Assembly: GCA_013368375.1 (NCBI GenBank)
Contig: JAACJP010000004.1
Coordinates: 434,001 to 498,000 of the forward strand
Direction of reading: 5' to 3'
DNA length: 64,000 nt
Source of the DNA: Tricholomella constricta
Lineage: Eukaryota > Basidiomycota > Agaricomycetes > Agaricales > Lyophyllaceae
The notes under the pieces were generated by a model. It saw nothing but the letters and a program-made list of their open reading frames with translations. It was not told the DNA's origin and searched no databases. Numbering within the stretch: position 1 is the stretch's first letter; the number at the start of each line of letters is the position of its first letter. Below are positions 1 to 11,700 of the stretch, one piece after another. The position numbers were made by a program, and so were the translations under genes.

Positions 1-2555
1 GCCGCCCCGCACGGGGCTCGACTCTCGCCTGGAGGACGAAGAGTGCGGGGATGGAGCTCGGAAGCGGGGATTGCATATGGTAGCACTGGGGTTCGGATTG
101 GTGGTCAATAATGGTACTCTTGGCTTGATGGTGGAGAGTTGATGTCATCCACGGACCCTAGTACTAGGAATCTAGAAGCGTCCAAATTATTTAACGGGGC
201 AGACGATATTTCCATTGAGTCCTTGGAGTTGGTCAGGAACAAGCCCGAGTCGGTGATGCCTTATGCTGCCTTATGCCATTGTCCATTAGTCTTGAAAAAA
301 AAAAAAAGTGGCCAGGGTGATCACCTACGACTTGATGCAAATTTGCAAATCCATGATGCAGAATGAATTGGCAAGGTTTGGCCAAATGAAGACATGTGGC
401 GGGAAAAAATATATTATGATGAGGTTGAAAAGCCGAACTACAAATTCGAAAAATATAGGCATCTGTAATATGTCTATTGAGAGCAGTAAGGCGTTGCTAC
501 GAGGGTGGTAAAAGGGAATAGCGCATCTAGACTGGTAGAGCATGTTTGTTAAACACTAGGCTTATATTAAAATAGCGGGGCTCCGTTCTGAAGCTCGCCA
601 TTATCGGCCGATTCAAATTGAGTACTTGTCCGAAAAAGATTCCTCCAAATGAGCAGGAGTCTCCGCATGCACGTCGTGCAAAGGCTTTAAAGCCACATTC
701 CCCAGCCCAGCGGGAATAGTAAGAACAGCGGCGAGTCGATAGTAGCAGACAACTGCGCCGCGCGGCGCGCGGACATTCTTCGGCGTGGCGGGAACGTATG
801 AGCCAAGAAAGTTGCCTCTCAACGAATTTCAAACCGATGGTCGATCCATATGCCTCTTTCTCTCATAGGCGGTGGGGGATACTATTCGGGAAACGGCGGC
901 CCGTGGTTTTTAGGTGAAATAGCCCTCTGTGCGGGGTAAGGTGAGAATGAATAGCCTACCAGAAAGGTCCGCGGAAGAAAATGTACAACCCCCGTCGTCG
1001 TTGAGATCAATATGATCGGCCCAAGCGCCGGAAGATCCTGTGAGCGGGGAAAAGAAAAGAAGAAAAAAAAAAACACGGAAGATAAGCCTGATTGGCGTTG
1101 ACGGACGCCCGAGGAATGCAGAACTGCAGCCCGACGGTCGGCGCTTGCATGAAGGAAGCGGCACCGACAAAAAACTCGATCGCGTTTCAGGCCTTCATTC
1201 TAGCGTTTCGAAGCGCGCTAGCACACAGTCGGATGGTGCGCTAAATAACCATGCATGGGGGCCATCCGAGACACATGGCTATTCGGTTCATCGCACAATC
1301 ATCCGTCGCAGGTACTACATCCCGACATCGACGCCGAATCAACATTTATGTATACGTGCATTATCTTTTACAACGATTCATACGATGCAGGGAAGAGATG
1401 CAGGTCTTACTGGAATGCATCGTGTGCATCGCCAAGGCTCGTCAAGAAGAACATGTAGACGTAAATGATACGCAGGTTGAAGAGGCCACGGAAAGGAATG
1501 AGTCTGAAGGACCTTCTGACCGTAAGCGGAGGTCGAATCTCTAGACTTTGGCCACCCGCCATGCTGCTCGGAAGCGATGACATTCCAATGGACTACCGAG
1601 GCGTCCACAGTCAAGGGTGCCATGTGAGGATAGATGTACGAAAGTCGAGGTTTGCATGACGTGTTAGGGTCGCAGGGATAGACAGCAGAGAGGGTCCACA
1701 GTCATCGGGTCCATGTGAGGATAGATGTAGGGTTGTAAGGCTGGCATGACGTGTTAGGGTCGCAGGGATAGGCAGCGGAGGCTAGGACGCCACGCAGGGG
1801 AGTTCGCAGATCTGAATTCGAGACACAATAGCTGATTTGCTGAAGCCTGACAGGGTTCCCACAATTGCAGATGACTGGCATTTATCCTATCTTTCGAAAA
1901 AAGCCGCGTTTGCCATTAAGCATCGGCGCGCAATCTCAAGCTGACTGAGATCATTTCCAAAGAACTTACGACACGGACGCGTCGCACATGCTGAATGTGC
2001 ACGCGGCGGACACCCAATCAGGGGTAAGATCTGAGTTGCACGCTAGACAGCAAGTATTGGCGGCTCGTTCATCGACAAGAATGATCGTAAACCCATGTCT
2101 GACCGGACATAGACGTGCACGGGGACAGCTTTCCCGATTTGTCCGCGGGCTCTTTCCCCGAGCGTTCCGTAGGAGAATGAGGGCAGGCAGGTTCTGTATG
2201 CGGGTCATGGTTCTGTGATAACACGGTGGCCTCTGGGATCATCAGGATGGTAAGGTAGCCTTGATCCATGCAACTCAGAATCAGCCGTCCAAGTTAAAGA
2301 GAACATCACAGTTCGAGCTGAGGTATAAGATGCCGGTGCACGAGGCAAGTAAGCGTAATTTATAGCCAGCGTCGAGCGCAAGAACAGCTAATTGAAATGA
2401 GCAGGCCTCGCGGGTTCCCCTTCCAAACTCGGAACGGGAACCATTTATTTGTATGTGTTGTGCGACTGCCAGCTGTACAGTTCCAATTCAGCCACAACAG
2501 GCCCCTTGGTCGAGTATAGTCGAATTTTACGCAGGCATCCTCAAAATCGTTCATC
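1..2555. other. Gene-free left end
   Basis: I see no convincing gene here. Open frames are short, mostly lack an ATG and match no family I recognise. The stretch contains a short poly-A run near 296-307, a purine-rich tract near 1050-1075 and the ~90-bp tandem repeat listed separately. A gene cut by the left window edge cannot be excluded. Confidence 0.6.
1603..1780. repeat. Two-copy ~90-bp tandem repeat
   Basis: A unit beginning GTCCACAGTCA at 1603 recurs at 1694. Inside it, CATGTGAGGATAGATGTA occurs at 1621 and 1712, and GCATGACGTGTTAGGG occurs at 1654 and 1744. The period is 90-91 bp. The copies differ by several substitutions and a small indel, so the duplication is not recent. No coding role is seen. 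Confidence 0.85.
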
Positions 2556-3576
2556 ATGTCCTCAGATCTCCAGTGGCTCCTCCTCCGCGTTCGTTGAGCC
2601 CACTCGTCCATGCTGTTTCTCCAGAATCGCTAATTTACAGCGAAAATTCGTAGAAAAACAACTCGTTCATGGTGCAGCGAGTTGTCGAAGGGCCCGTCTT
2701 CTCCAAGGAGCCCGTGCGTACGCCACGTCCCTGTTATTCTCTACCGAAATATCGAATGCATTTGGCTCATACAGGGTAACCTCCGTAACCTGCACTCCTT
2801 CAAATACTCTGGCCTCGCGAACCCGAAGGTGCTTAGACCAAGACGAAGGAATGACGGAGACGCTAATTGTTTGTGACAGACGATCGACGTTGCCGACTCG
2901 CCTGAAGGCATCCAGATCACGACCCGCAAGACAAAAGCAACACCCAATGCCGTCAGGTCCGCCTACGCCAAATCCACCATCCGCCCTCGGTCAGGCCCCC
3001 GCCGCGCCGCCGGTGTTGCCTCCCAGCCCGCCAGGCGAGGATACAGGCCCGACCTCCGTGCTGTGAGTGCCTTTCTCTCCCCTTCAGCACCTGTCTAGGA
3101 CTTCTGGCTTTTTTTTTTGCGACCTGGCTGCGATTTGTTTTCGCTTCGGAATTTGCTTTTTGTTTGTTTTTGGACCCGACGCACTCTATAGTAGAACCCA
3201 CCTGAACCGCTATCATGCGTATGAAAGGCTGGGCGTGGATAACGTTTGCAATATAGACTCAACCCGTTGGAGTCGATCAAACTCCGGCGGGCACCGCACC
3301 ATGTCGCTATCGGGCCCCGTTCGTTGTTCTCCGCGGCTGGATCCGACTCTTTGGCGCTAACATCTCGGTTCCCTCTCTTATTTTTCTTTGTCTGCGTTTT
3401 TCCTCCTGCTTCTCTTTTCTTCTTTGCCCTGGTGCTGACACCCCTTTCGGTTTGGGCTTTAGGCTGCTGTTGCCCGTGTGTCTGCCCTTCTCGCCGCACA
3501 AAAGGAGCCCAAGCCTTCGCCAGCAAAGAAGATCCGGGGCCACAAGGCCAAGGTGCTCGAGACTTCGCTCGAGTAA
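2556..3576 (+). CDS. RPL28: Large-subunit ribosomal protein eL28
   Basis: This is a structural protein of the cytosolic 60S ribosomal subunit, eL28 family. Five exons join in phase: 2556-2588, 2654-2713, 2775-2828, 2880-3062 and 3463-3576, giving 147 residues, the usual family length. The protein starts MSSDLQWLLLRKNNSFMVQR. Other family signatures are NLHSFKYSGLANPK (about 34-47), TIRPRSGPRRAAGVA in exon 4, RRGYRPDLRAA spanning the exon 4/5 junction, and EPKPSPAKKIRGHKAK near the C-terminus, which ends LETSLE then TAA. Introns 1-3 are 51-65 nt, but intron 4 is 400 nt and holds a repeat discussed separately. A GT at the stop codon could be a donor, but stopping there gives the simplest and best-sized protein. 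Confidence 0.93.
3178..3381 (+). repeat. Intron-borne repeat copy A, possible ncRNA
   Basis: This ~200-bp sequence lies inside the 400-nt fourth intron of the eL28 gene and has a second copy at 3760-3953. Conserved blocks include GTCGATCAAACTCC, CCATGTCGCTATCGGGC and GGATCCGACTC, and both copies end near GC(G/A)CTAACAT. A hairpin with lower stem CCCA/TGGG and upper stem CGC/GCG can be drawn in both. Ribosomal-protein introns often host snoRNAs, but I could not find a clear H box, C box or D box pair, so the class is open. A decayed mobile sequence is the alternative. Confidence 0.5.
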
Positions 3577-3759
3577 GCGTCTCCGTACCACACCACCACA
3601 CATGTGTATGCTCTACCATGCCAGCCCATGTATACATGACCGCCTTCTGAGATCAATCATCACCCTTGAGAAGGTGTTCCTCGTCGTGAGTTCTCTGAGT
3701 TCCATTTGTCTCTGTCTTTATCTTCTATTCGGCCTCTCCTCTTTCTTCTCTTCTCCACG

Positions 3760-3953
3760 GACCGCATTCTGTTAGAACCCACTGGACCCGCTGAAAAGCG
3801 AATGAAAGTTTGGGCGTAGAAATGTTTGCGAGATCGACTCTCCCCGCTGGTGTCGATCAAACTCCAGCGGGCACCATGCCATGTCGCTATCGGGCGCCGT
3901 TCGTTGCTCAACGCGGAGGATCCGACTCGTTGGCACTAACATTCCCTCTCTTC
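3760..3953 (+). repeat. Repeat copy B, downstream of eL28
   Basis: This is the second copy of the intronic repeat, in the same orientation, starting 184 nt after the eL28 stop codon. The right half is conserved far better than the left half. If the eL28 transcript or a 3'-UTR intron extends this far, both copies would lie on one host transcript. Confidence 0.5.
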
Positions 3954-4169
3954 AGTAGACCTGTATTCTTTACTTCAGTCTATTCGATACACGTTATTTT
4001 CGTTGAATATGGCCGTGGTTGCCAAAATCCACAACTCTTCATGAACTTGTAAGTGTCGTTAGATCTGTCGAATGCAGGTTGACGAAATACAATTACAGAC
4101 TTTATTCTTTATTATACACTAACTATTCTTACAACGTCCACGATTCTCCCCGTTGGCTCATGTGTTCGA

Positions 4170-4663
4170 TCAAATACCAAACTTTGCCGCAGGCTGGGCA
4201 ATCCTCCCCGCCGCACCGAACCCCTTGTGGCCGCCCATGATGTCCTTGCTCGGCCGCGTCGACTCAATCTTACGGTGCGCGAGGTCGCGGAGGTGCTTCT
4301 CGTTCTCATAGTTGGTGTGCTTCTTCTCCTTCTTCGGCGGCGCCTCTTCCTCGTGGTGCGGAGGAGGGGGAGGATTCAGAGGCGCCTGTGCCTGGTCGTC
4401 GGTGGGGTGCACAGGCCGCGGGTAGTCTGCGGGGGAGCTGGGCGGGGCGGGGGCGGGCTCACTGGTAGACTGTCAGACCTGACTGTGGTATATACGAGTT
4501 GTCTACGCACGAGGGGACGTGCTGCTTTGGCCTCGAGCTCACAGAGAGACGGCGCCCACCCACTTTGACTTGACAGCGATGATTACCTTGAGATTGACGC
4601 GACGGTGAAGGCGGCCTACGTACCTGCTGGTGGGTGGAGGCTTGATATATCAGTCAATGCCAT
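4170..4663 (-). CDS. Small conserved-looking protein, function unknown
   Basis: Three exons join in phase on the minus strand: 4663-4624, 4568-4543 and 4469-4170, giving 121 residues. It starts MALTDISSLHPPAVKVGGRR, continues with a proline/alanine-rich linker and an acidic-then-lysine-rich stretch (HHEEEAPPKKEKKHT), and ends with a basic, glycine-rich tail (GGHKGFGAAGRIAQPAAKFG). There is no signal peptide or membrane segment. The ordered C-terminal motif and the clean donors (GTACGT, GTGAGC) argue for a real gene. I do not recognise the family and assign no function. It is divergent from the poly(A) polymerase gene, with about 290 bp between the start codons. Confidence 0.7.
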
Positions 4664-4951
4664 AGTGTACTGGTTGGTGTGCGAGGTTGGCTTTTGGTCG
4701 TCGTTACCCCGCTAGTGATCTGAGACTCGACTCGGGACTTAATATACTCATCTCCACGTGACCTGTCAGAAGGCTTGGTGGTGGTCATGCTCCCTTCTTC
4801 ATGCCAATTCTCCTTGTTCCCGCTGCATCTCCTTTCGTGGTTGCCATAGCACTCCTCGGGTTCAGAGCCACCATATCCAAACTGATTAGGCCTCATTTCG
4901 ACGCGACGCAAACGAAAATTTTGACTGCGGCGGGAGAACTTGTGTGGCGTT
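4664..4951. promoter_or_regulatory. Shared divergent promoter region
   Basis: This 288-bp stretch separates the start codons of two divergent genes, the small unknown protein and the poly(A) polymerase. Both genes must take their 5' leaders and core promoters from it. No clear TATA box is evident. The call rests on position only. Confidence 0.45.
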
Positions 4952-6720
4952 ATGAAGGTTTCGAGCTCGAACGGGAATCGGGAAGCGCGCAGCCGGTCAG
5001 ATATAAGACGCACATACTCTAATCGCAGCTCTAGCAAGGACGAGGACTCCTCCAGTCGATCGAAATCGCGGAGCACGAGGTCTTCTCGATCCAAACGCGC
5101 AAAAAACATGGCTAGTGGATCATCTAGTACTAGTGACGAGGAGTGCACGCAGACGCCTTGGTTAGAACTCCTTCCAAAAGGCAAAAAGTACAACGGCGTT
5201 GAGAATAGGTCTGCCACGTCCAATTTTTCTTTTTCAGACACCGGACTCGACTGCACGTTACATATAGGTTGCACCACGAGATCCTAGCGTACCTCGCCTA
5301 CATGGAACAGACACCAAAGGAGAGGAAGGCGCGTGAGATTGTCATGGCTGGCATACGGAGAGTGGTCCACGGGCGGTTCTACAATGCCGAGGTGAACGTG
5401 TTTGGGAGTTCTGCAACGGGACTCGGCCTCCCCACAAGGCACGTCCTCTTTTCGCGTCGTCATTCCCGTTTATGTCACCACCTGCTGATCCATGCGGTGT
5501 ACAGCGACATCGACATTGCGCTCACAATCCCACGCATCCCCGAAGTTAAACAGGCGCTATTCCAGCTCGCGGCAAAGTTCAAGTCGTCGGGGCTGGCGAG
5601 CAGTGTACTCGTCAATCACCGTGCACATGTGCCCATAATTATGCTCACCACGCGGGAGGAATATGGTGCGTACCTTGCCTGTGTTGGCAAACCCCTCCTT
5701 CATGTTGCTTCCTCCAGGCTCCTTAAGCGTCGATATTGGCATTAATAACCCTTTGGGAACGGAGGGAGTCGAGGTGATGAAGGGATATCTCGCACGGATG
5801 CCGGCGCTTCGCCCGTTCTTGCTCCTAATGAAGGGCTTCCTGCGCCAGCGGAAATTAAATGACGCATCCAAGGGTGGCCTGGGAAGCTATGCGCTCGCGT
5901 GTCTGTGCATACACTTCCTCAAGGTCTGTCCTTCATAGCACCTCCACGGATTATGCTAAATATGCGCAACAGGTCAACCCAAGTAAACGTCCTCAAGAAT
6001 TCATTGACAAGCCTATGGAGACTGAATCCCTCGGCTTTCTTCTTACGGATTTCATGTTCTATTACGGCCTTGGTTTCCCCTACACGACGTCGTACATCTC
6101 CGCCTCTGAGGGCAAGGTCCTTCCCAAGCCACAGGAGTCGGAATCATTATCGATTCGGTGTCTCATCGACCCCGGTGCGCGCAGCGAGCTCTCCATTCCC
6201 CCCCAATTGAACTTGACTCAAGGTTTATCGTAGAGAACGACATTTCGAAATCGGTGCAAAAGGTCGATGTATTCTTGAATGTCTTCAAGGAGGCATACGG
6301 CACTATCCTCCAACTCACCACCGTCGACGAGAACATGCTCGGCCAGCTCGTGTGCGTAAGCAAAAAAGTGCGTCCCCCCAACCCCCTCCCCTTCCTGCCC
6401 GCGCACCTGACGCCCTTCTCTCTCTCTCGCTCGTGATTCTGGTACCAACCATCCCTTGTTCTTGCACACAGTTCATCGCACACCGCGACCTGATATCCGG
6501 CGTCGACGGCGCAGGCAGACGCGACGCCCACCACACACATACACATACACATACCCACACCCACACTCAGGCTCAGGCTCAGACGCAGGCTCAAGCTCCT
6601 CCGCATCATTCCTTACCCAGCCGCCCGCCATCCGGGAACACCCCGCGCGCGCCCAGGACGTGGGTGCCCAGTCCTGGGCCTAATACTCGCCCGTACGCCC
6701 CGACGGGGCTGAGGCCTTGA
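4952..6720 (+). CDS. Trf4/Cid14-type non-canonical poly(A) polymerase
   Basis: This is a DNA-polymerase-beta-like nucleotidyltransferase of the Trf4/Trf5/PAPD5 group, which adds short poly(A) tails to nuclear RNAs to mark them for exosome decay. Seven exons join in phase (4952-5208, 5268-5438, 5505-5665, 5718-5923, 5973-6174, 6234-6355, 6472-6720) to give 455 residues. The N-terminus is arginine/serine-rich. The catalytic core follows: GSSATGLGLPTSDIDIAL with the paired aspartates, then the third carboxylate in SVDIGINN. The PAP-associated part includes SYALACLCIHFLK and FLLTDFMFYYG. Intron 2 (5439-5504) is GC-AG. The C-terminus is low-complexity (HTHTHT then QAQAQ). The ATG at 4952 is the first in the frame; an upstream exon is possible. 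Confidence 0.9.
6529..6600 (+). repeat. Coding microsatellite in the polymerase tail
   Basis: A CACACATACACATACAC-type run followed by CAGGCT repeats lies in the last exon of the poly(A) polymerase gene and encodes alternating His-Thr then Gln-Ala residues. Length changes in multiples of three or six would lengthen or shorten the tail without breaking the frame. Confidence 0.8.
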
Positions 6721-7552
6721 GGGGAACGAACCGAACCGCATGCGTGCATCGACTGCACGACTGGCTCTCGCCCCTGGGTTTTTTGGCCCTTTGCGCTTGT
6801 GGCAGGGGGGGGGGGGTGTGCTTGGGTGAGGTGAGGGTGAGGTGAGAGTGAGGTGAGGGGCGTTGTATTATACATACATATATCGTAGAGTGTCGGCTAA
6901 TACCACCAGCATGTTGATACTGTTTGGACTGTATTTCTATGATGATTTGATTTGTATATTGTATAGAGAGGACGTTGGGATGGCAATGTGGTCCATTTGA
7001 AGCATTTTTAATGTTGGACGCCCATGATGAGTAACGAGTAAACACTAGTATTTTGCTCGGTTGCTACAATCCACGCGTCGAGTTTGGGCTTGAACAACAA
7101 CATGAAAGAGTGGGGGGGAGGGCTTGAATAATAATGTATCTCTTGCGCTGGAACAACAATTGTAGGTAGGTAGGTAGGTATAACGTATGTATGAAGGCTG
7201 TAATGATATATGGTAGCAATGCTGGTATTTCAGAGGCGATGCCGAATCCGACCAAGGAGTAAAACAAATACGGATGGGAAGTGAGATACATCATGAGCAG
7301 GGGGTGGGGGGGGAGAGGTGCAGACAAAAGTCAATGTGGATATAGATATACTTGGAACTTGGCGACCGGATTCCGGGTGGTTCAGAAAGCGAAATGCGAG
7401 ATGAATGTGTGGATGATCTGAAGAGGTGATGGTATCGGAGTACAGATGCGCGGGGGAAGGGTGATGGATCAACGTGTGAGGCGAGGGGGAAGGGAGGGCG
7501 GAGGGGTCTCCAATGCACGATTGCACGATTGGGCGGGCCGGGCCGAACAAGG
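6721..7552. other. Intergenic, convergent 3' regions
   Basis: The stop codons of two convergent genes, the poly(A) polymerase and the zinc-finger factor, flank this stretch. It holds a poly-G run near 6806-6816, GGTGAGGTGAGAGTGAGGTG repeats near 6828-6858 and a GTAG tetranucleotide run near 7164-7180. I see no gene. Confidence 0.6.
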
Positions 7553-8761
7553 TCAGATTTGTCTCCGCGAGGTCGGCGGAGACTGCGGAATTTCGGTGCG
7601 GAGCGAGGACACCGCCATGTTCGTCGCAAAGCTCACCGGCTCCGAGGGCGACCCATACGGGGCGGCGTACGCGCGGAACGACGACGTCGGGGGCTGATAA
7701 ATGGTAGCCATCCTCGCCTGCTTCATGGACGCCTCGTATGCTTCGTGTGCGGGGTAGTACGGCTGCAGCTGCGGTGGCGTTGCGATAGATAGGGGGGAAG
7801 GTGTGCTTTGGTGCAGCTGGATGGGGCTGCCGGTGTCGTCTGCAGCGCTTGACTCGGACGTTGCCAGCTCTTTGTGCACCTTTAGATGCTGCAGGAGGTT
7901 GTCGTGACGGTTGAAATGTTTGTTACATAGGGGATAGGTACATTTGAAGGCTATATGGAATAGGAGAGACGCGTGTTTAGCAGTGAAGCGAAGAGTAAGG
8001 AGCCCCGTCAGATAAACTCACGTTTCTCGTGTGTGTGGATGGAGCGAATATGGCGCTTGAGATGTTCCCCACGGTGGAAGCACTTCCCACAGCTTTCGAC
8101 TTTGCAGACGTACATACGAGTGTCCTTGGGGCTGTCGTCGTTGGGAAGCCGGGTCGGCACACGACGGCCGCGGCTTTTCTTGGTCAAGTTGGGAACGGGA
8201 ACGGGGAGGGTAGCGCGGGATTTGGGCCCCGGACGATCAACAGAAGTGTCCATGGTCGAAGAGGATGAACTATCCAAAAATATCAATTGCGTCGCGTTGA
8301 GAGGGGACGTGTCGCTGCTCGGCGTTAAAGAAAGCTCGCGATGTGGGATGGTGGGCATAACGCCTTTATCTTTGGGCGCGTTCGGGTTCAAAGACTTCGA
8401 TGAGACCTCGGAAGCTGGCTTGTTTTTCTTAGGAGCTCTCGCGGCTCTTTTTCTGACCTCCGGTGGGGGGGTATCATTGGGTCGCCGACGTTTAGAAACG
8501 CGGCCAGTCTGGGATCGGGTGAGGGGTCGGTGTGGTGGTGATACTCGACGATTTTCCAGAGCTGCTCGTGTGGATGCTTCCTGCGCATTGGCTGCCGCTA
8601 CTCCTGGCTAATTGGAACGCCACCGTCAGGGTGCAGTCGCCACAGAAGGTCGTTTGCAAAACACCTACCTCTGATTCACGCTGTAGAGCACCCTCATTCC
8701 CACATCTTTGTATAATGTCGGTTTCCCTCTCCGATTGAAGCTTTTGCACTAGTTTTTCCAT
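7553..8761 (-). CDS. C2H2 zinc-finger transcription factor, Msn2/Seb1 type
   Basis: This is a likely DNA-binding stress-type regulator. Three exons join in phase on the minus strand (8761-8669, 8607-8022, 7950-7553) to give 358 residues. The N-terminus MEKLVQKLQSERETD looks helical. A basic, proline-rich middle follows (KRRRPNDTPPPP, VRKRAARAPKKNK), a likely nuclear localisation signal. Two tandem C2H2 fingers come next: CKVESCGKCFHRGEHLKRH, then CTYPLCNKHFNRHDNLLQH, joined by a THEKPF linker. The pair and linker match the Msn2/Msn4/Seb1 arrangement, which in other fungi binds AGGGG-type stress elements. The tail is Ser/Pro/Gln-rich. The second intron (7951-8021) falls inside the linker. The target site and stress role are inferred from family. 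Confidence 0.9.
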
Positions 8762-11700
8762 AGCTCACCTCTCAGCTGGGCGAAAAATGTGACAGGGGCT
8801 GCGCGATCTCAAGGAAGCCCCGTGAATGACTGAGAAGTCCAGAACGCGGTTGAAATGTATCCTGGGACCTTAGGATGCCGAGTATGTAGACAAGATGGCG
8901 TCGAGACGGAGTAGGACGTGGGCTGAGCAGAACCACCGCTGGGTAGAAGCCCCTGAGTTAGGAGAAGCTTGGACGGAGGTATTTTTTTTTCGCACACGCC
9001 ACGTGGATCTGTTGCCCCCTTACGTAACCAACTTTACACGCCAGTCCTCAAGATCATCTACTCAACAATCTTTCCTTCCTTGATCACAAAAAAACCTCGA
9101 TATTTGTGTCTGCTATCAAGGAGTCGGTAAAGAGCACTAGATCACCTCGAAATTGACTTCATGTACTTCTCTGTCCAGATTTTATCAACGCGTAGGCAAC
9201 TCTAGACCACTTACCCGCATCACTCAAGGAATACCTGATAGAAAGTTTCTGTCCTTGCGCGTCCTGGGGAATTGATCAAACCTACAGTTCAAACCATCTA
9301 GACCCGCCGAAGTCAAGTCTAATTCAGCAAACATACGGGGGTTCTATAATCAGCTCAAGACACCTCGGCATCCGAAACCGCAAATCATTTTTCAATACGT
9401 TCATCCACTATTATTTCTAAAATCAAGCCTAGAGCGATCCCAATCACGAGGGTGAGCTTCATGCAATCGGTCCTGCTATCCTGTTTCTCTCTCGTTATTT
9501 CCGCGCGACCGTACTAAAGCACTTACGAGGGAGCTTAATGCCCTTCTCATCTATGTCTTGAACCCTAAACTGCAATCGTTGCGGCGTAATGAAAGGTAAG
9601 CAGATAAGCGAACCATATCAAACAGTTAACTCTCTACAGCGTTGCGCCCACTTAGTCAGATTGAACAATTATGACATGACTTGCAGGACCGGCTTTCGTT
9701 CCCTTGGAATCACCACTGCCGGCGTCATCGTGGGTGCTCTTTCTTCCAGCTTTCCGGAAAGGTTGGCAGCTGCCATTCAGGCTTTATTAAACCGACTCAA
9801 CTTCAAGCAACAATATTCGGGCTTCATATATCCCCCCAAAGCGGTCCAATGGCCAGTCCAACCTTTGTGCAATAAAATTTCTCACTGAAGATTATCGTCG
9901 CCAGGCTTGGCCGCGGTCCCTTCAGTTGTCTATTTTGGATTTCTGTGACGAAATTCTTGACGGCTCCCTAGCGTTCAACTTAGGCCTTGAAATTTGGCGA
10001 GCGTATCAGGGTGAATAAAGCTACGAACTCAGATGAGTGGCCAATTCTCAAAATGGTCTTGTTCTTCTCGATCAACCCAGTTTCACCTGGACCAAGCGTG
10101 TAAGCCACATACGGCCAAATCTCCAAATGACCAACGGGGCAATCCTGCAGCTCAGCAAGCTTCGAAACGGACTTTTTTTGGATACCTCACTTCCCTTGCC
10201 ACTGTCAAAGCTTCTAGCTTCTTATCTTGTTGCTCATGAGACTCTCCATCCCACACGCACCCTGAGCGACTCTTAACCCATTCGTCAGGTCATGGGTGAC
10301 CCACACAATGCCGTGTGTAGTTCCTGTCTAGTTTGCGCTTTACAAAAGATAACCCCTCTTGGATCACTTCCCTCTTCTATCGTGTCTCTCTGATTCTCTA
10401 GTCATTGGCTTCCCCAGAACACCGGCGTGTCCGCGATCTATCATAAAGCCGATATCGTCTTGGGTTCACGTACCTCCGTAATAGCTTGCTGCATTGGGGG
10501 GCGCTGTGACTTCTCATACACTCAGTAGTGGCCAGTGAAACTGTCTTTCTGTCACTACATCCTGCTATCGATGCTCGTCCGATAACCAATCATGAACAAC
10601 ACGGCCTTACGGGAGCGTTTATGGTTCATTCTTCGACTCCTTTAATACAGTATCTCATGTGATTGACCGACAGAAGATCTCATATAGGCTTATGCAATCC
10701 TCCTTTTCAGGCCCCCCAAACACGACTCGGACCAATGATCCTTTTGCTATCTGCGCAGCTCTCTAGTCCAGCCCGAGGACCCAGTGGCGGATCACATTCG
10801 CAAGTTCAGTAGTTCTTTCAGTCCTCGTGTGAGGCTTACCTTCTCCCGCGAACTTTGTAGCATGCGAGGCCTGGCGCCCTCACGTAAACTATCGGCCCCA
10901 GCCATCTGGTCAGACTTCGTATCAATCTCGAAGTATCATCCACAAGTGAAGGGTAATGTGACGGATTCGTAACGTCGTGGCCTTTTGCCGTCCAAGCTAA
11001 GTAGGAACGGCTGGCTAATGTCATGACATCATCTCTAGATTGCTCGGCCCGTCAATTGCTTTTCATTTCCTCAAGGTTTGATTCTGGTCATGACAACACG
11101 GTTAGTTCGAGCCTGCGTTATGTGACCTGGCCGTTTATGACGACCTCTGAGTCATTACAAGCAGACGGACGGAATAAGCCACCCTGGCTTCCATCTTCTC
11201 TCTCAATGCGGGTAGTGGCTGAGCTTCTCCGTGCTCCGACGAAACCAATGCATGGTACAAATGCCAGGAATTTGGCTGGACATGCGATTTTGATCCCACA
11301 GTGTTTGAGTTAAAATTCGAGCTATACTGGCTTGATGCTGCGAGATTGGATCTTGCCCACTTGACAGGCTCTTCGCCTCAGGCTTCCAATCAAGGAGTAC
11401 CTTTACCTCCAGACTAATGACCTTCTTGATCGACAATACGTGGAATCGATTGACAGGACATTGTTCTAAGCTTGGATCTCGGCGGCTTTCCTCGAGGTGC
11501 GATCATGTGTTCGGCTCATTGCTCCTCCGTCTGTCTCCTTGACCATCCTCGCGAGCTTCGGTGACTGCACGCGCTAAGCAGGGTACCACGCAGAGATACT
11601 CCACGTTTATCGGTCATTAGGCTGCTACCGTTCGCGATTGTCCGCGATTCTGTGAAGGTAAAGTATGTTCTCGATACATGACCTCTGAGCCCTGAGCAGA

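Noticed and set aside
3200..3240. GGCTGGGCGTGG in the eL28 intron repeat, resembling an SRP Alu-domain start
   Set aside because: Copy B differs in this part (TTGGGCGTAG), and no other SRP RNA motif follows.
3671..3689. A sixth eL28 exon after the GTAAGC at 3573
   Set aside because: The frame already ends in TAA across that GT, giving the normal eL28 length; the extra exon would add only a few serine-rich residues.
4654..5277. 207-codon minus-strand frame over the start of the poly(A) polymerase gene
   Set aside because: It lies opposite the RS-rich N-terminal exon of a confident gene, and similar open shadows are common opposite such codon usage.
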